NCBI RefSeq assembly: GCF_030283145.1 | Contig: NZ_JASNWE010000003.1 | Coordinates: forward strand, 620,001-684,000 | From: Actinomadura xylanilytica | GTDB lineage: Bacteria > Actinomycetota > Actinomycetes > Streptosporangiales > Streptosporangiaceae | Length of the DNA stretch: 64,000 nucleotides | Direction: 5' to 3' | Part shown: in pieces, positions 41,101-51,163 of the stretch | How the letters are laid out: each line of letters starts with the position of its first letter | Numbering within the stretch: the stretch's first letter is position 1 | Position numbers and translations under genes: made by a program | Notes under the pieces: model-generated | Seen by the model: the letters and a program-made list of their open reading frames with translations, nothing else | Database searches by the model: none | Told to the model about the DNA's origin: nothing

Positions 41101-44100
41101 GGCACGTTCAGATTCGTGTCGGCGTAGCCGTCCGGAACGTCTACCGAGTCGAGCGTCAACACAGGCCGGGCATCGTCCAGCATGTACGCGATGCGATCCA
41201 CCGGATAATCCGGATCGACCGGAACATAGGCCGCACCCGCCTTCAACACGGCCAGAACCCCGACGACCAAGTCCGCCGAACGCGAGAACTTCAGGGCCAC
41301 GAACTGCTCGGGACCGACGCCCTGCGCGACCAGATGACGCGCCAAACGATTCGCCCGCGCGTTCACCTCACCAAACGACAACGACACACCCTCGAACGTC
41401 ACCGCAAGAGCATCCGGACGCGCAGAAACCTGCGCCTCGAACAACGCCGGGATCGTCGAACGGTCCACGTCGCAGGCCGGGCCGCCGGCCCAGTCGGTGA
41501 GGATGGTGGCGCGTTCGGCGGGGGCGAGGACGTCGGCGGCGCCGATGCGCGCGTCCAGGTCGGTGAGGAGCGCGGTCAGGTACGCCTCGAAGCGGCCGAC
41601 GAGCCGTTCCGCCGAGGTGGGGTCGTACCGGTCGAGGGCGTACTCCAGCTCGCCGTCCAGCCCGTCCTCGCGCTCGGTGAGGATCATCAGCAGGTCGAAG
41701 CGGGACACGCCGGCGTGCAGCGGTTCGAGCTCGGCGGCGAACCCGGGCATCTCCAGCTTGGCCTCGGGGTTGTTCTGGAAGGTCAGGCCGACCTGGAACA
41801 GCGGGTGGCGGCCCAGGTGGCGGGGCGGGTTGAGGACCTCCACGAGCCGTTCGAACGGCACGTCCTGGTGCGCGTACGCGGCCAGGTCGGTCTCCCTGAC
41901 CCGCGCGAGCAGGTCGCGGAACGTCGGGTCGCCGGAGGTATCGGTGCGGAAGACGAGCATGTTGACGAACACGCCGACCAGGTCGTCCAGCGCCTCGTCG
42001 GTCCGGCCCGCGATCGGCGAGCCGATCGGCACGTCCGTCCCCGCGCCGAGGCGGGTGAGCAGCGCGGCGAACGCGGCCTGGGCGACCATGAACGGGCTGG
42101 TCCCGGTCTCCCGCGCGGCCGTGAGCAGGGCCGACCGGACGCCGGCGCCGAGCCGGAAGCGCGCGGTGCCGCCCCGGTAGGACGACTCGGCGGGACGCGG
42201 ACGGTCGGCGGGAAGCTCCAACTCCTCCGGCAACCCCGCCAGCGCATCCCGCCAATACGCGATCTGCTTGGAGACCAAACTCTCCGGATCGTCCTCCGAC
42301 CCGAGCAGCTCGCGCTGCCACAAGGTGTAATCCGCATACTGAACGGGCAGCGGCGCCCACTCGGGCGCACGGCCCTCGACACGCGCCGCATACGCCAGGA
42401 TCACATCGCGGGCGAGCGGTGCCATCGACCAGCCGTCGCCGCCGACGTGGTGCATGAGGAGCAGCACGACGTGGTCCTCGGGGCCGACGCGGAACAGGTG
42501 GCTGCGGAGCGGGGGTTCGGCCGAGATGTCGAAGGCGTATCCGGCGGCCGTCCCGAGCCGGACCGGCAGCTCGGCGGCGGTGGTGTCGGTGGTCTCCAGC
42601 TCGGGGCGGGCGGCGGCCGGGTCCAGCACGACCTGGCGGGGGACGCCGCCGCTGTCGGGCAGGACGGTGCGGAGCGTCTCGTGCCGGGCGACCAGGTCGC
42701 CGATCGCGGCGCGCAGCGCACCGCGGTCGAGCGGCCCGCGGATCCGCAGCGCCACCGGCATGTTGTAGGTGGCGGACGGACCCTCGAACCGGTTGAGGAA
42801 CCACAGCCGCTGCTGCGCGTACGACGGCGGGACGGCGGCGGGCCGTTCGCGCGGTTCCAGCGCGGGACGGCCGGGGGCGCCGCCGTCCGGCGCCGCGACG
42901 CGGGCGGCGAGGAGCGCGGCGGTGGGGGCCTCGAACACCGCGCGGACCGGGAGCTCGGTGTCCAGGGCGCGGCGGATCCGGCTGACGACCCGCATGGCGA
43001 TGAGAGAGTTGCCGCCCAGCTCGAAGAAGTCGTCGTCGATGCCGACGCGGGCCGCACCGGTCAGGTCGGCGAAGACGGCGGCGACGGCCTCCTCGCGGGC
43101 GTCGCGCGGGGCCCGATAGGGGGCGGCGGTCCCGCCGGTCAGGTCCGGCTTGGGCAGCGCCTTGGCGTCGACCTTGCCGTTCGGGGTGAGCGGCATCGCG
43201 TCGAGCACGACCACGGCGGCGGGGACCATCGCCTCGGGCAGGCTCTCCCGGACGTGGGAGCGCAGCTCCTCGGGGTCGAGGACCCGGCCGGGCGCCGCGA
43301 CGACGTAGGCGACGAGCCGCTTCACCATCGGCCCTTCGGCGGGCAGGGCCGGGACGGCGGGCGCGACCGGTGCGGGGCGCAGGTCGGCGGCGCCCGGCAG
43401 GTCGAGGTCCGCGACGGTGACGGCGGCGGCGGACCGGACGGCGGCCTCCAGCACCCGCAGGTACCAGCCGGCGAGCCGTCCGGCCGTGCCGCGGTCGAAG
43501 AGGTCGAGGGCGTACTCCAGGGTCCCGGTGAGGCCGGGGGCGCCGTCGCGGCGCCGCTCCAGCATGAACTCCAGGTCGAACTTGGCGACCCCGGCGTCCA
43601 CCGGCTCGACCGCGACGGTCAGGCCGGGCAGCTCGACCACCGCCTCGGGGCCGTTCTGCAAGGTCAGCATGACCTGGAACAGCGGGTGCCGGGCAAGCGA
43701 CCGGGCCGGGTTGACGGCGTCCACGAGCCGTTCGAACGGGACGTCCTGGTGCGCGTACGCGGCCAGGTCGGTCTCCCGGACGCGCGCGAGGAGCTCGGCG
43801 AACGCCGGGTCGCCGGAGGTGTCGGTGCGCAGCACGAGCGTGTTGACGAACACGCCGACCAGGTCGTCCAGCGCCTCGTCGGTGCGGCCCGCGACCGGCG
43901 TCCCGATCGGCACGTCCGTCCCGGCGCCGAGGCGGGTGAGCAGCGCGGCGAGCGCGGCCTGGAGCACCATGAAGACGCTGACCTGGTGGTCGCGGGCGAG
44001 CCCGGCCAGCCCCTCGTACAGCTCGGCGGGCACCTCGAAGGCGACCTGGCCGCCCCGGTAGGACGCGCGGTCGGGACGCTGCCGGTCGGCGGGCAGCGCG

Positions 44101-47100
44101 ATCTGGTCGGGCAGCCCCGCCAGGGCGCCGGTCCAGTAGGCGAGCTGGCGGGCGGCGAGGCTGCCGGGGTCGTCTGCGGAGCCGAGCAGGTCCCGCTGCC
44201 AGACCGCGTAGTCGGCGTACTGGACGGGCAGCGGCGCCCAGTCCGGGGCGGCTCCGTCGCGGCGCGCGAGGTAGGCGGTGACGACGTCGCGGGCGAGCGG
44301 TTCCATCGACCAGCCGTCGCCGGCGATGTGGTGCAGGACGAGCAGCAGCAGGTGCTCGTCCGCGCCCAGCCGGTAGAGGTGCGCCCGGACGGGCGGTTCC
44401 TCGGCGAGGTCGAAGCCCCGGGTCGCGTCGGCGAACAGCGCGGCGTCCAGGTCGCCCGCGGCCACGGCTCCGGTGACGAGCGGCGGGACGGCCTCGTCCG
44501 GGCCGAGGATGCGCTGGATCGACCCGCCGTCGGTGTCGCCGAAGACCGTCCGCAGCGACTCGTGCCGGGCGACCACGTCGCGGAGCGCGGCGCGCAGCGC
44601 GTCGAGGTCGAGCGCGCCGGTCAGCCGCAGCGGGATCGGCAGGTTGTAGGTGGCGGTGCGGCCCTCGAACCGGTTGAGGAACCACAGCCGTTCCTGCGCG
44701 TGCGACACCGGGACCGGGCCGGGACGCCGGACGGGCCGCAGCGCCGGCCGGGCGTCTCCGCCGGTCGCGGGGGTCGCGGCGGCGAGGTGCCCGGCGAGGC
44801 CGGCGACCGTGGGCGCCTCGAACAGCGCCCGGACGGCCGGCTCGGCGCCCAGCGCCGCGCGGACGCGCGCCACCACCCGGGTGGCCTTCAGCGAGTCGCC
44901 GCCCAGGGCGAAGAAGTCGTCGTCGATGCCGACCCGCTCGGCGCCGAGCACGTCGGCGAAGATCCCGCAGAGGATCTCCTCGCGGGCGTCGCGCGCGGCC
45001 CGGCCGGTGGCGGACGCGGCGAGGTCCGGGGCGGGGAGCGCGGCGCGGTCGAGCTTGCCGCTCGGGTTGAGCGGCAGCTCCTCCAGCACCACGACCGCGG
45101 CCGGGACCATGTACTCCGGCAGCGACTCCCGGGCGAACGCCCGCACCTGCGGCGCGTCGACCGTCCGGCCGGGGCCGGCGACGACGTAGGCGACCAGGGC
45201 CGGGTCGCCGGCCGCGTCCCGGCGGGCCACGACCACGCTCTGCGCGACGGACGGGTGCGCGGCGAGGGCCGTCTCGATCTCGCCCGGCTCGATCCGGAAC
45301 CCGCGGACCTTCACCTGGTGGTCCAGGCGCCCCAGGTACTCGATGCGGCCGGCCTCGTCCCAGCGGACCAGGTCGCCGGTGCGGTACATCCGCCCGCCCG
45401 CCGCGCCGTACGGGCACGCCACGAAGCGGCCCGCGGTCAGCCCGGGGCGGTGCAGGTACCCGCGGGCCAGGCCGGTGCCGGCGATGTACAGCTCCCCCGG
45501 GACGCCGGCCGGGACGGGCCGCAGCGCCGCGTCCAGCACGTACGCGCGGGTGTTGGCGAGGGGACCGCCGATGGGCGCGTGCCCCTCGGTGTTGCCGTCG
45601 TCGAACCAGGCGGTGACGTAGACGGTCGCCTCGGTCGGCCCGTAGATGTTGGAGATCCGCGCGCCCGGCAGCCAGGCCCGCAGGTCACGGACGAGCCGGG
45701 CCGGGAGCGCCTCGCCCGCGAGGACCACGTCGCCCGCGCGCAGGTCGGCGGAGCCGGTGGCCAGCAGTGCGGCCATGGCGGACGGGACGCCGCTGACCAG
45801 CGTCCCCTCCCAGCCGCCCCGCTCGGCGACCTCCAGCAGATCCCGGACGACCTCGATCCGGCCGCCGACCGTCAGCGGCGCCAGCCACTCGAACACCGAG
45901 ACGTCGAAGTTCAACGACGTGGAGAACAGCACCCGGGCGAGCCGGCCGGGCCCGAAGTCGCGCTCGGCCCAGGCGCAGAAGTCCACCACGCTCGCGTGCG
46001 AGACCACGACACCCTTGGGGCGGCCCGTCGAACCGGACGTGTAGATCACGTACGCCGCGTTGCCCGGACGCAGGGGGCGGACCCGCTCGGTGTCGGCGAG
46101 GTCGGCGGGCGAGTGGCCGCTCAGGTCCGCCTCGTCCAGAAGGAGGCGCGGGGCGTCGCCCGGAAGGCCGGCGGCGCCGGTCGTGATGATGCAGGCGGGC
46201 GCGGCGTCCGCCAGCATGAGCGCGATCCGGTCGGCCGGATAGGCCGGGTCGATCGGCTGGTAGGCCGCACCCGCCTTCAGCACGCCGAGCGCCGCCACCA
46301 CCAGGTCCGCCGAGCGCGGCAGCGCCAGCCCGACGAAGTCCTCGGCGCCCACGCCCCGCGCGGCCAGGCACCGCGCCAGCCGGTTCGCCCGCTCGTTCAG
46401 CTCGCGGTAGGTCAGCGTGACGCCGTCGTGGGCGACCGCCGGGGCGTCCGGGGTGCGGGCGGCCTGGGCCTCGAAGAGCTCGGGGACCACGGCGGGCGGC
46501 ACCGGGGCGGCGGTGTCGTTCCAGCCGTCCAGGACCAGCGCCCGTTCGCCGCCGTCCAGCAGCTCCACGTCCCGGAGCGGCGTGGACGGGCCGGCGTCGC
46601 CGAGGGCGCGTAGGAAGCGGACGTACCGGTCCTGGTGGGCGGCGAGCCGGTCCGGGGTGTACAGGTCGGGGTGCGCGTCGAAGTCGATGCGCAGGCCGTT
46701 GCCGTCGAAGTTGTCGTAGATGTTGATCGACAGGTCGTCGATCGGGCCGGTGGTGATGGCGTGCATCCTGGCCGGGATCCCGGCGAAGTCGAGCCGGTAG
46801 TCAAACGGCATGATGTTGATGACCGGGCCGTGCAGCCGGCGCGGCTCGCCCAGCATCCGCAGGTCGCGGAGCAGGTCCTCGCGGCGGTAGCGCTGGTGCC
46901 GCAGCGCCCGCGCGGCGGCCCGGGTCGCGGTGCGGACCAGTTCCTCGACCGTCATGTCCGGCCGCACGGCGACGCGCAGCGGCAGCACCGTCGAGAGCAT
47001 CGCGGGGGTGTCCAGCGCCACCTGCGTGGTGCGGCCGGAGACCGCCAGGCCGAGGATGACGTCGTCGGTGCCGGTCATCCGCGCGACGTACGCGGCGGTC

Positions 47101-47861
47101 GCCGCGATCGCCAGGCCCTGCGTCGCGGTGCGCAGCCGCCGCGCCCCGGCCGCGAGCGCCGCGGCCGGGCCGGGCGGGACGAGGGTGATCCGGCTCAGGT
47201 GGTCGGCGGTCGGCGCGGCCGTGTCCCCGGCCAGGCCGACCGCGACCGGCCGGTCGGCGAACCGCTCGGTCCAGTAGGCGCGGTCCCGCTCGAACTTCGC
47301 CGACTCCCGGTAGGCCGCCTCGGCGGCCAGCACCGCCCGGTACGAGCCGCGGTCGGCGGGGGCGTACTCGCCGCCGCGCGCCAGCGTGGTGTAGATCTCG
47401 GCGGCGCGGCGGCTGACCACCGAGCCGCTGAAGGCGTCCTGGATGACGTGGTGGACGCGGTTGAACCACCAGTACAGGTCGGGGGCGAGCCGGAGCAGCG
47501 CGGTCACGTACAGGTGCTCGGCGTCCATCGGGAGCGGGGACCGCATCCGCTCGTCCATCCACGCCCGCGCCGCCGCCCGCGGGTCCGGCTCCGCCGTCAG
47601 GTCGACCAGCGGGACCGTCGCGGTCGCGGCCGGGTCCAGAACCTGGAAGACCATTCCGTCGCGCTCGGCCAGCCGCGCGTTCATGGCCTCGGACTCGTGC
47701 GCGGCGATGAGCGCCACCCGGTCGAACAGCGCGTGGTCGAGCGGGCCGTCGATCTCGATGTACTGCGCAATGCCGATGGGCGTTTCGGGGGCCAGTTGCT
47801 GCGCGTACCAGACGCTCTGCTGAGCGGCGGATAGAGGAACGTACTCAGAGGACGGCATCAC
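38178..47861 (-). CDS. NRPS initiation/elongation: C-A-T-C-(A C-terminal subdomain)-T-C-A-T-E
   Basis: A 3227-aa synthetase. C1 (1-425) is EntF-like: HQRYRREDLLRDLRMLG, PVINIMPFDYRLDF, and HHVIQDA (137-143; Ala replaces the usual Gly). A1 (455-935) pocket D-V-F-S-V-A-I-V-Y-K, not assigned with certainty. T1 about 984. C2 (1045-1480) is LCL, HHIAGDGWS. Then no A core, only an Ala/Pro linker and residues 1512-1570, the A-domain C-terminal subdomain with PNGK (Lys 1563). T2 about 1617, FFELGGNSL. C3 (1672-2110) LCL. A3 (2130-2600) pocket D-F-W-N-V-G-M-V-H-K (Thr). T3 about 2657. E (2720-3180, HHLVVDGVSW). Starts GTG 47861 or ATG 47858. T2 must be loaded in trans. Confidence 0.93.
39700..41460 (-). 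repeat. Near-identical Thr-module block, copy B
   Basis: Partner of 31900-33660. Both encode the same Thr pocket (D-F-W-N-V-G-M-V-H) and share long runs of identical bases, including wobble positions, which points to recent duplication or gene conversion rather than old divergence. Confidence 0.8.
43150..43328 (-). other. Isolated adenylation C-terminal subdomain in module 2
   Basis: Residues 1512-1570 of the NRPS read MVKRLVAYVVAAPGRVLDPE, then HVRESLPEAMVPAAVVVLD (motif A9) and MPLTPNGKVDAKALPKP (motif A10, catalytic Lys 1563). It is fused to C2 through an Ala/Pro linker and followed directly by T2. Motifs A1-A8 are absent in cis. The stand-alone core at 48294 ends after A8, so the two pieces are complementary. 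Confidence 0.88.
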
Positions 47862-48293
47862 GCGGTACTTTCCCGGTCGAAGGGGGTTTACTTACGCCCG
47901 AGATAGGGGCCGCAGGCCACCCGAAGGGCATGAGATAAAAAGAGTGACCACAGAACCGTCGGTCTTGTCCCCGTCCCCTTTCCCCAAGTCCCGCCGGAGA
48001 ACGCGGTCCCGCGCGCGACACCCGCCGCGCACGGGTGTTCCCACCGGTGCGGAGCACTGCGGGCTCCGCCGCTTTCCGTCCTGACGGGGCCGACCGCGGC
48101 CCGCGTCACTACTCGGGAGTAGCGAAGCCACAGTTAACCAGCCTGTCACATGCCTCGCAATCCCCCCGAATGTAGAACTTGGCCCCAGGAATTACTCACG
48201 GGAGTTACAAAGCGGACGGTCAGCGGCGGCGCCGCGGCGGCATCGGACGCTCGTCAAGTGACAACGGTTGACGACCGGACACGGCCAGTGTCG
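47862..48293. other. 432-bp gap between the A-core gene and the first large NRPS
   Basis: No gene and no trace of A9/A10 coding text on the minus strand after the A-core stop. It is more AT-rich than its surroundings and probably carries the main NRPS promoter. Two inverted repeats lie here: CTACTC-GG-GAGTAG (48109-48122) and ACTC-ACGG-GAGT (48194-48205). Confidence 0.6.
48109..48122. promoter_or_regulatory. Inverted repeat upstream of the large NRPS genes
   Basis: CTACTC-GG-GAGTAG is a perfect palindrome apart from the 2-base centre, about 250 bp upstream of the NRPS start. A looser relative, ACTC-ACGG-GAGT, is 72 bp away, and another is in the other cluster promoter region (49952-49967). 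Candidate binding site for a shared regulator. Confidence 0.45.
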
Positions 48294-49844
48294 TCACACA
48301 GAGTCAGCAGATCCTCCACCGCGGCGGGACCCGTACTCGTGCACCACGACCGCGGCGGCCCGGACGTCCGGATGCCGCTGGAGCACCGCCTCGATCTCGC
48401 CCAGCTCCATCCGGACGCCGGAGATCTTGACCTGCCGGTCCACCCGGCCGAGGTACTGGAGCGTCGGGCGGTCCTCGCCGCCCGCGCCGGCGGGCAGCAG
48501 CCGGACCGCGTCGCCCGTCCGGTACAGCCGGCCGGTCGGCGAGTCCCCGAACGGGTCCTGGTAGAACGCCTCGCGCGTCCGGTCGTGGTCGCCCAGGTAG
48601 CCGCGGCCGACGCAGACCCCGCCGACGAACAGCTCGCCGTCCTCGCCCACGTCGCAGGCCGTCCAGCGGCCGTCCTCCTCGCGCAGCACGTACAGCCGGG
48701 CGTTCACGACCGGGCCGCCGATGGGCAGGCGCAGCAGGTCCAGATCGCCCGCGGTCACGGTGTGGTGGGTGACGTCGTCGGAGCACTCGGTCGGCCCGTA
48801 GGCGTTGAGCAGCCGCGCGTGCGGGACCGCGGCCAGCCAGCGCCGCGCCAGCTCGGCGGGCAGCTCCTCCCCCGTCGCGATCATCCACCGCAGCCCGCCC
48901 AGCGACCCCGCCGGACCCGGGCCGGCGGCGCCCGCCAGGTCGTCCAGCAGGTGGCCGACCAGGGTGGGGACCAGCTCCACCACCGTGATGCCCTGCCCGT
49001 CCACCGCGCGGGCGAACGCCACCGGGTCGTGCCCGGTCTCGTCGCCGATCACGTCCACCCGGCCGCCGACCAGCAGCGGGCACAGCATCTGCCAGACCGA
49101 GATGTCGAAGCCGAGCGGGGCGGTCTGCGCGACCACGTCGGCGCCGGTCAGGCCCAGATCGACGATCTTGGCGTGCAGGTGGTTCAGCATCCCCTGGTGC
49201 TCGACGACCGCGCCCTTCGGGCGGCCGGTCGAGCCGGAGGTGAACAGCACGTACCGGGGACGGTCGGGGGCGTCCAGCAGCGGCGGCCCCGCCCACGGCG
49301 CGCACCCGGCCGCGCCCTCGGCGCGCACCACCCGGCAGCCGGCCTCGGCGGCCCCGTCCAGCAGCGCGGGCGCGGTCGCCCCGGTGTCGACGGTGAGCAG
49401 GACGGGCGCCTCCGCCTGCGCGAGCACGTCCCGCACGCGCGCCGCCGGCCAGGTCTCGTCGGCGGGCACGTACAGCGCGCCGATCAGCTCGATCGCCAGG
49501 AACGCCGCGACCACGGTGGCGCAGCGGGCCCCGCCGACGCCGACGACGGTGCCCGGCTCCACCCCGGCCGCCGCCAGCAGCGCGGCGATGCGGCGGGCCT
49601 CGGCCGCCAGCTCCGCATAGGACAGGACGCGGGTCCGGTCCCGGACGGCCGGCCGGTCCGCCTCGGCGGCGAAGCGCTCCACCCAGGTGATCACCGGATC
49701 GGCCAGGTCGACCTCCCGCTCGCGCGCCATCCCGTGCCGTACGGCCAGTTCACGGGCCCGCTCGAGGTCCGCGGCGGGGATCGCGAGGGCCGGCAGCCCG
49801 GCCGTGGCCGGCAGCCGGTCGAGGACGGGTCGGCGAGCATTCAT
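48294..49844 (-). CDS. Stand-alone NRPS adenylation core lacking its C-terminal subdomain (predicted Dap-activating)
   Basis: A 516-aa protein covering only motifs A1-A8: LSYAELAAEA, LFTSGSTGRPKG, FDISVWQ, NAYGPTE, YRTGD, GRVDRQVKISGVRMELGEIEA. It then ends AAAVVVHEYGSRRGGGSADSV, so A9, A10 and the catalytic Lys are missing, and there is no carrier domain. Pocket residues by GrsA alignment are D-I-W-E-I-T-A-D-D; two Asp at the end suit a basic side chain and match the diaminobutyrate-type pattern I recall. With Dap genes divergent from it and a module that keeps only the missing subdomain, it is likely the trans-acting core for module 2. GGAGAG precedes ATG 49844. Confidence 0.9.
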   Translation of the reverse strand: MNARRPVLDRLPATAGLPALAIPAADLERARELAVRHGMAREREVDLADPVITWVERFAAEADRPAVRDRTRVLSYAELAAEARRIAALLAAAGVEPGTVVGVGGARCATVVAAFLAIELIGALYVPADETWPAARVRDVLAQAEAPVLLTVDTGATAPALLDGAAEAGCRVVRAEGAAGCAPWAGPPLLDAPDRPRYVLFTSGSTGRPKGAVVEHQGMLNHLHAKIVDLGLTGADVVAQTAPLGFDISVWQMLCPLLVGGRVDVIGDETGHDPVAFARAVDGQGITVVELVPTLVGHLLDDLAGAAGPGPAGSLGGLRWMIATGEELPAELARRWLAAVPHARLLNAYGPTECSDDVTHHTVTAGDLDLLRLPIGGPVVNARLYVLREEDGRWTACDVGEDGELFVGGVCVGRGYLGDHDRTREAFYQDPFGDSPTGRLYRTGDAVRLLPAGAGGEDRPTLQYLGRVDRQVKISGVRMELGEIEAVLQRHPDVRAAAVVVHEYGSRRGGGSADSV

Positions 49845-49951
49845 GTTTACTCTCCGTGATGTAAGACTTATGCACTGTCATCACCAAATGAGCGGTGGCA
49901 TAGCCTATGTCAGTCGTCGCCCAGAAGCTCACCGGAATCCGCGCATTAGAC

Positions 49952-49967
49952 CTTACTCGCTGGTAAG
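49952..49967. promoter_or_regulatory. Inverted repeat in the divergent A-core/Dap-gene promoter
   Basis: CTTAC-TCGCTG-GTAAG. The TACTCG...GTA text matches 9 of 12 positions of the repeat at 48109-48122. It is centred in the 289-bp gap between the divergent transcripts. Confidence 0.45.
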
Positions 49968-50133
49968 TGGGGGTTGCGGGGGAACATGGCCGAAGGTACG
50001 GTGAGGCTCCGCCACGGTTCGGTGAGAACCCCGCGGCGAACTTCGGGGGTCGACGGGGGGAACGGCATCAATTACCGAGACCGCCATTCCTTCCCTCGCG
50101 ACCGACAATTGTCATTCATTCGAGGGTGGCAAA

Positions 50134-51123
50134 GTGCCCATCATCACCTCGCCGCAGGATTTTAATGTCGAGGACCTTTATGTGGATCTCGGGGCGGTAC
50201 TCGGCCTGCCTCTGCATCTCAAGTGCGAGGGGTTCAACTTCGCCGGCTCGGTGAAGCTCAAGGCCGCGGCGGCGATGATCGAGGCGGCCGAGCGGGAGGG
50301 CGCGCTGACCCCCGGTTCGATCATCGTCGAGTCCTCCTCGGGGAACCTCGGCATCGCGCTGAGCCTGATCGCCGCGAGCAAGGGCCTGCGGTTCGTGTGC
50401 GTCACCGACCCGCGCTGCAACCCCGCGTCGATGCGGGTCATGCGGGCGCTCGGCGCCGAGGTGCGGGTCATCTCCCGGCAGGACGCCAACGGCGGCTACC
50501 TGGAGAGCCGGATCGGCTACGTGCGGAGCCTGTGCGAGTCCGGCGACCGCTACGTCTGGCTGAACCAGTACGCCAACCGCAACAACTGGGTCGCGCACCA
50601 CCGCGGCACCGCCCCCGCGATCGACCGGCAGTTCCCCGGGCTGGAGGTGCTGTTCGTCGGGGCCGGCACCACCGGCACGCTGATGGGCTGCGCCCGCTAC
50701 TTCCGCGAGCGCGCCCGTCCGGTCACCATCGTGGCCGTCGACGCGGTCGGCTCGGTCACCTTCGGCGGCATGCCCGAACGGCGCATGGTCCCGGGCCTCG
50801 GCACCAGCAGCCGTCCCGAGCTGGTCGACGAGGCCTACATCGACGACGTGGTGCACGTCCCCGAGACCGACACCATCCGCACCGTGCACGCCCTCGCGGC
50901 GCGCGGGTTCCTGTTCGGCGGGTCCACCGGCACGGTGGTGTCGGGGGCCGCGCGCTGGCTCGCCGAGAAGTACCCGGGCGAGCGGCCGGTCGCGGTGGCC
51001 ATCGCCCCCGACCTCGGCGAGCGCTACCTCGACTCGATCTACGAGGAGAGCTGGCTGGTGGAGAACTTCGGCGAACTGGCCGCCGAGCTCGACCTGCCGG
51101 GCGCCGATATCCTCGGCGTCTGA
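50134..51123 (+). CDS. SbnA-like PLP enzyme (N-(1-amino-1-carboxyl-2-ethyl)-glutamate synthase), Dap pathway
   Basis: A 329-aa fold-type II PLP enzyme. The Schiff-base Lys is in FAGSVKLKAAA (Lys 41); the phosphate loops are ESSSGNLGIALS and VGAGTTGTLMG. It is closer to SbnA/VioB-like synthases than to cysteine synthase (GFNFAGSVKLK in place of NPxGSxKDR). Known SbnA joins O-phospho-L-serine and L-glutamate to give ACEGA, the precursor of L-2,3-diaminopropionate. Start GTG 50134 with GAGGGTGG upstream. It is followed after 40 bp by the SbnB-like gene, so the pair forms a complete Dap route feeding the NRPS. Confidence 0.88.
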   Translation: MPIITSPQDFNVEDLYVDLGAVLGLPLHLKCEGFNFAGSVKLKAAAAMIEAAEREGALTPGSIIVESSSGNLGIALSLIAASKGLRFVCVTDPRCNPASMRVMRALGAEVRVISRQDANGGYLESRIGYVRSLCESGDRYVWLNQYANRNNWVAHHRGTAPAIDRQFPGLEVLFVGAGTTGTLMGCARYFRERARPVTIVAVDAVGSVTFGGMPERRMVPGLGTSSRPELVDEAYIDDVVHVPETDTIRTVHALAARGFLFGGSTGTVVSGAARWLAEKYPGERPVAVAIAPDLGERYLDSIYEESWLVENFGELAAELDLPGADILGV

Positions 51124-51163
51124 CCCCCATCCTCACCGACCGTCCTTCCCCGGAGTCGCCGAC

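Noticed and set aside
43150..43328. Missing A core in module 2 explained as an assembly error
   Set aside because: Reading frame is intact across the join, an Ala/Pro linker is present and a complementary core exists as a separate gene; resequencing would settle it.
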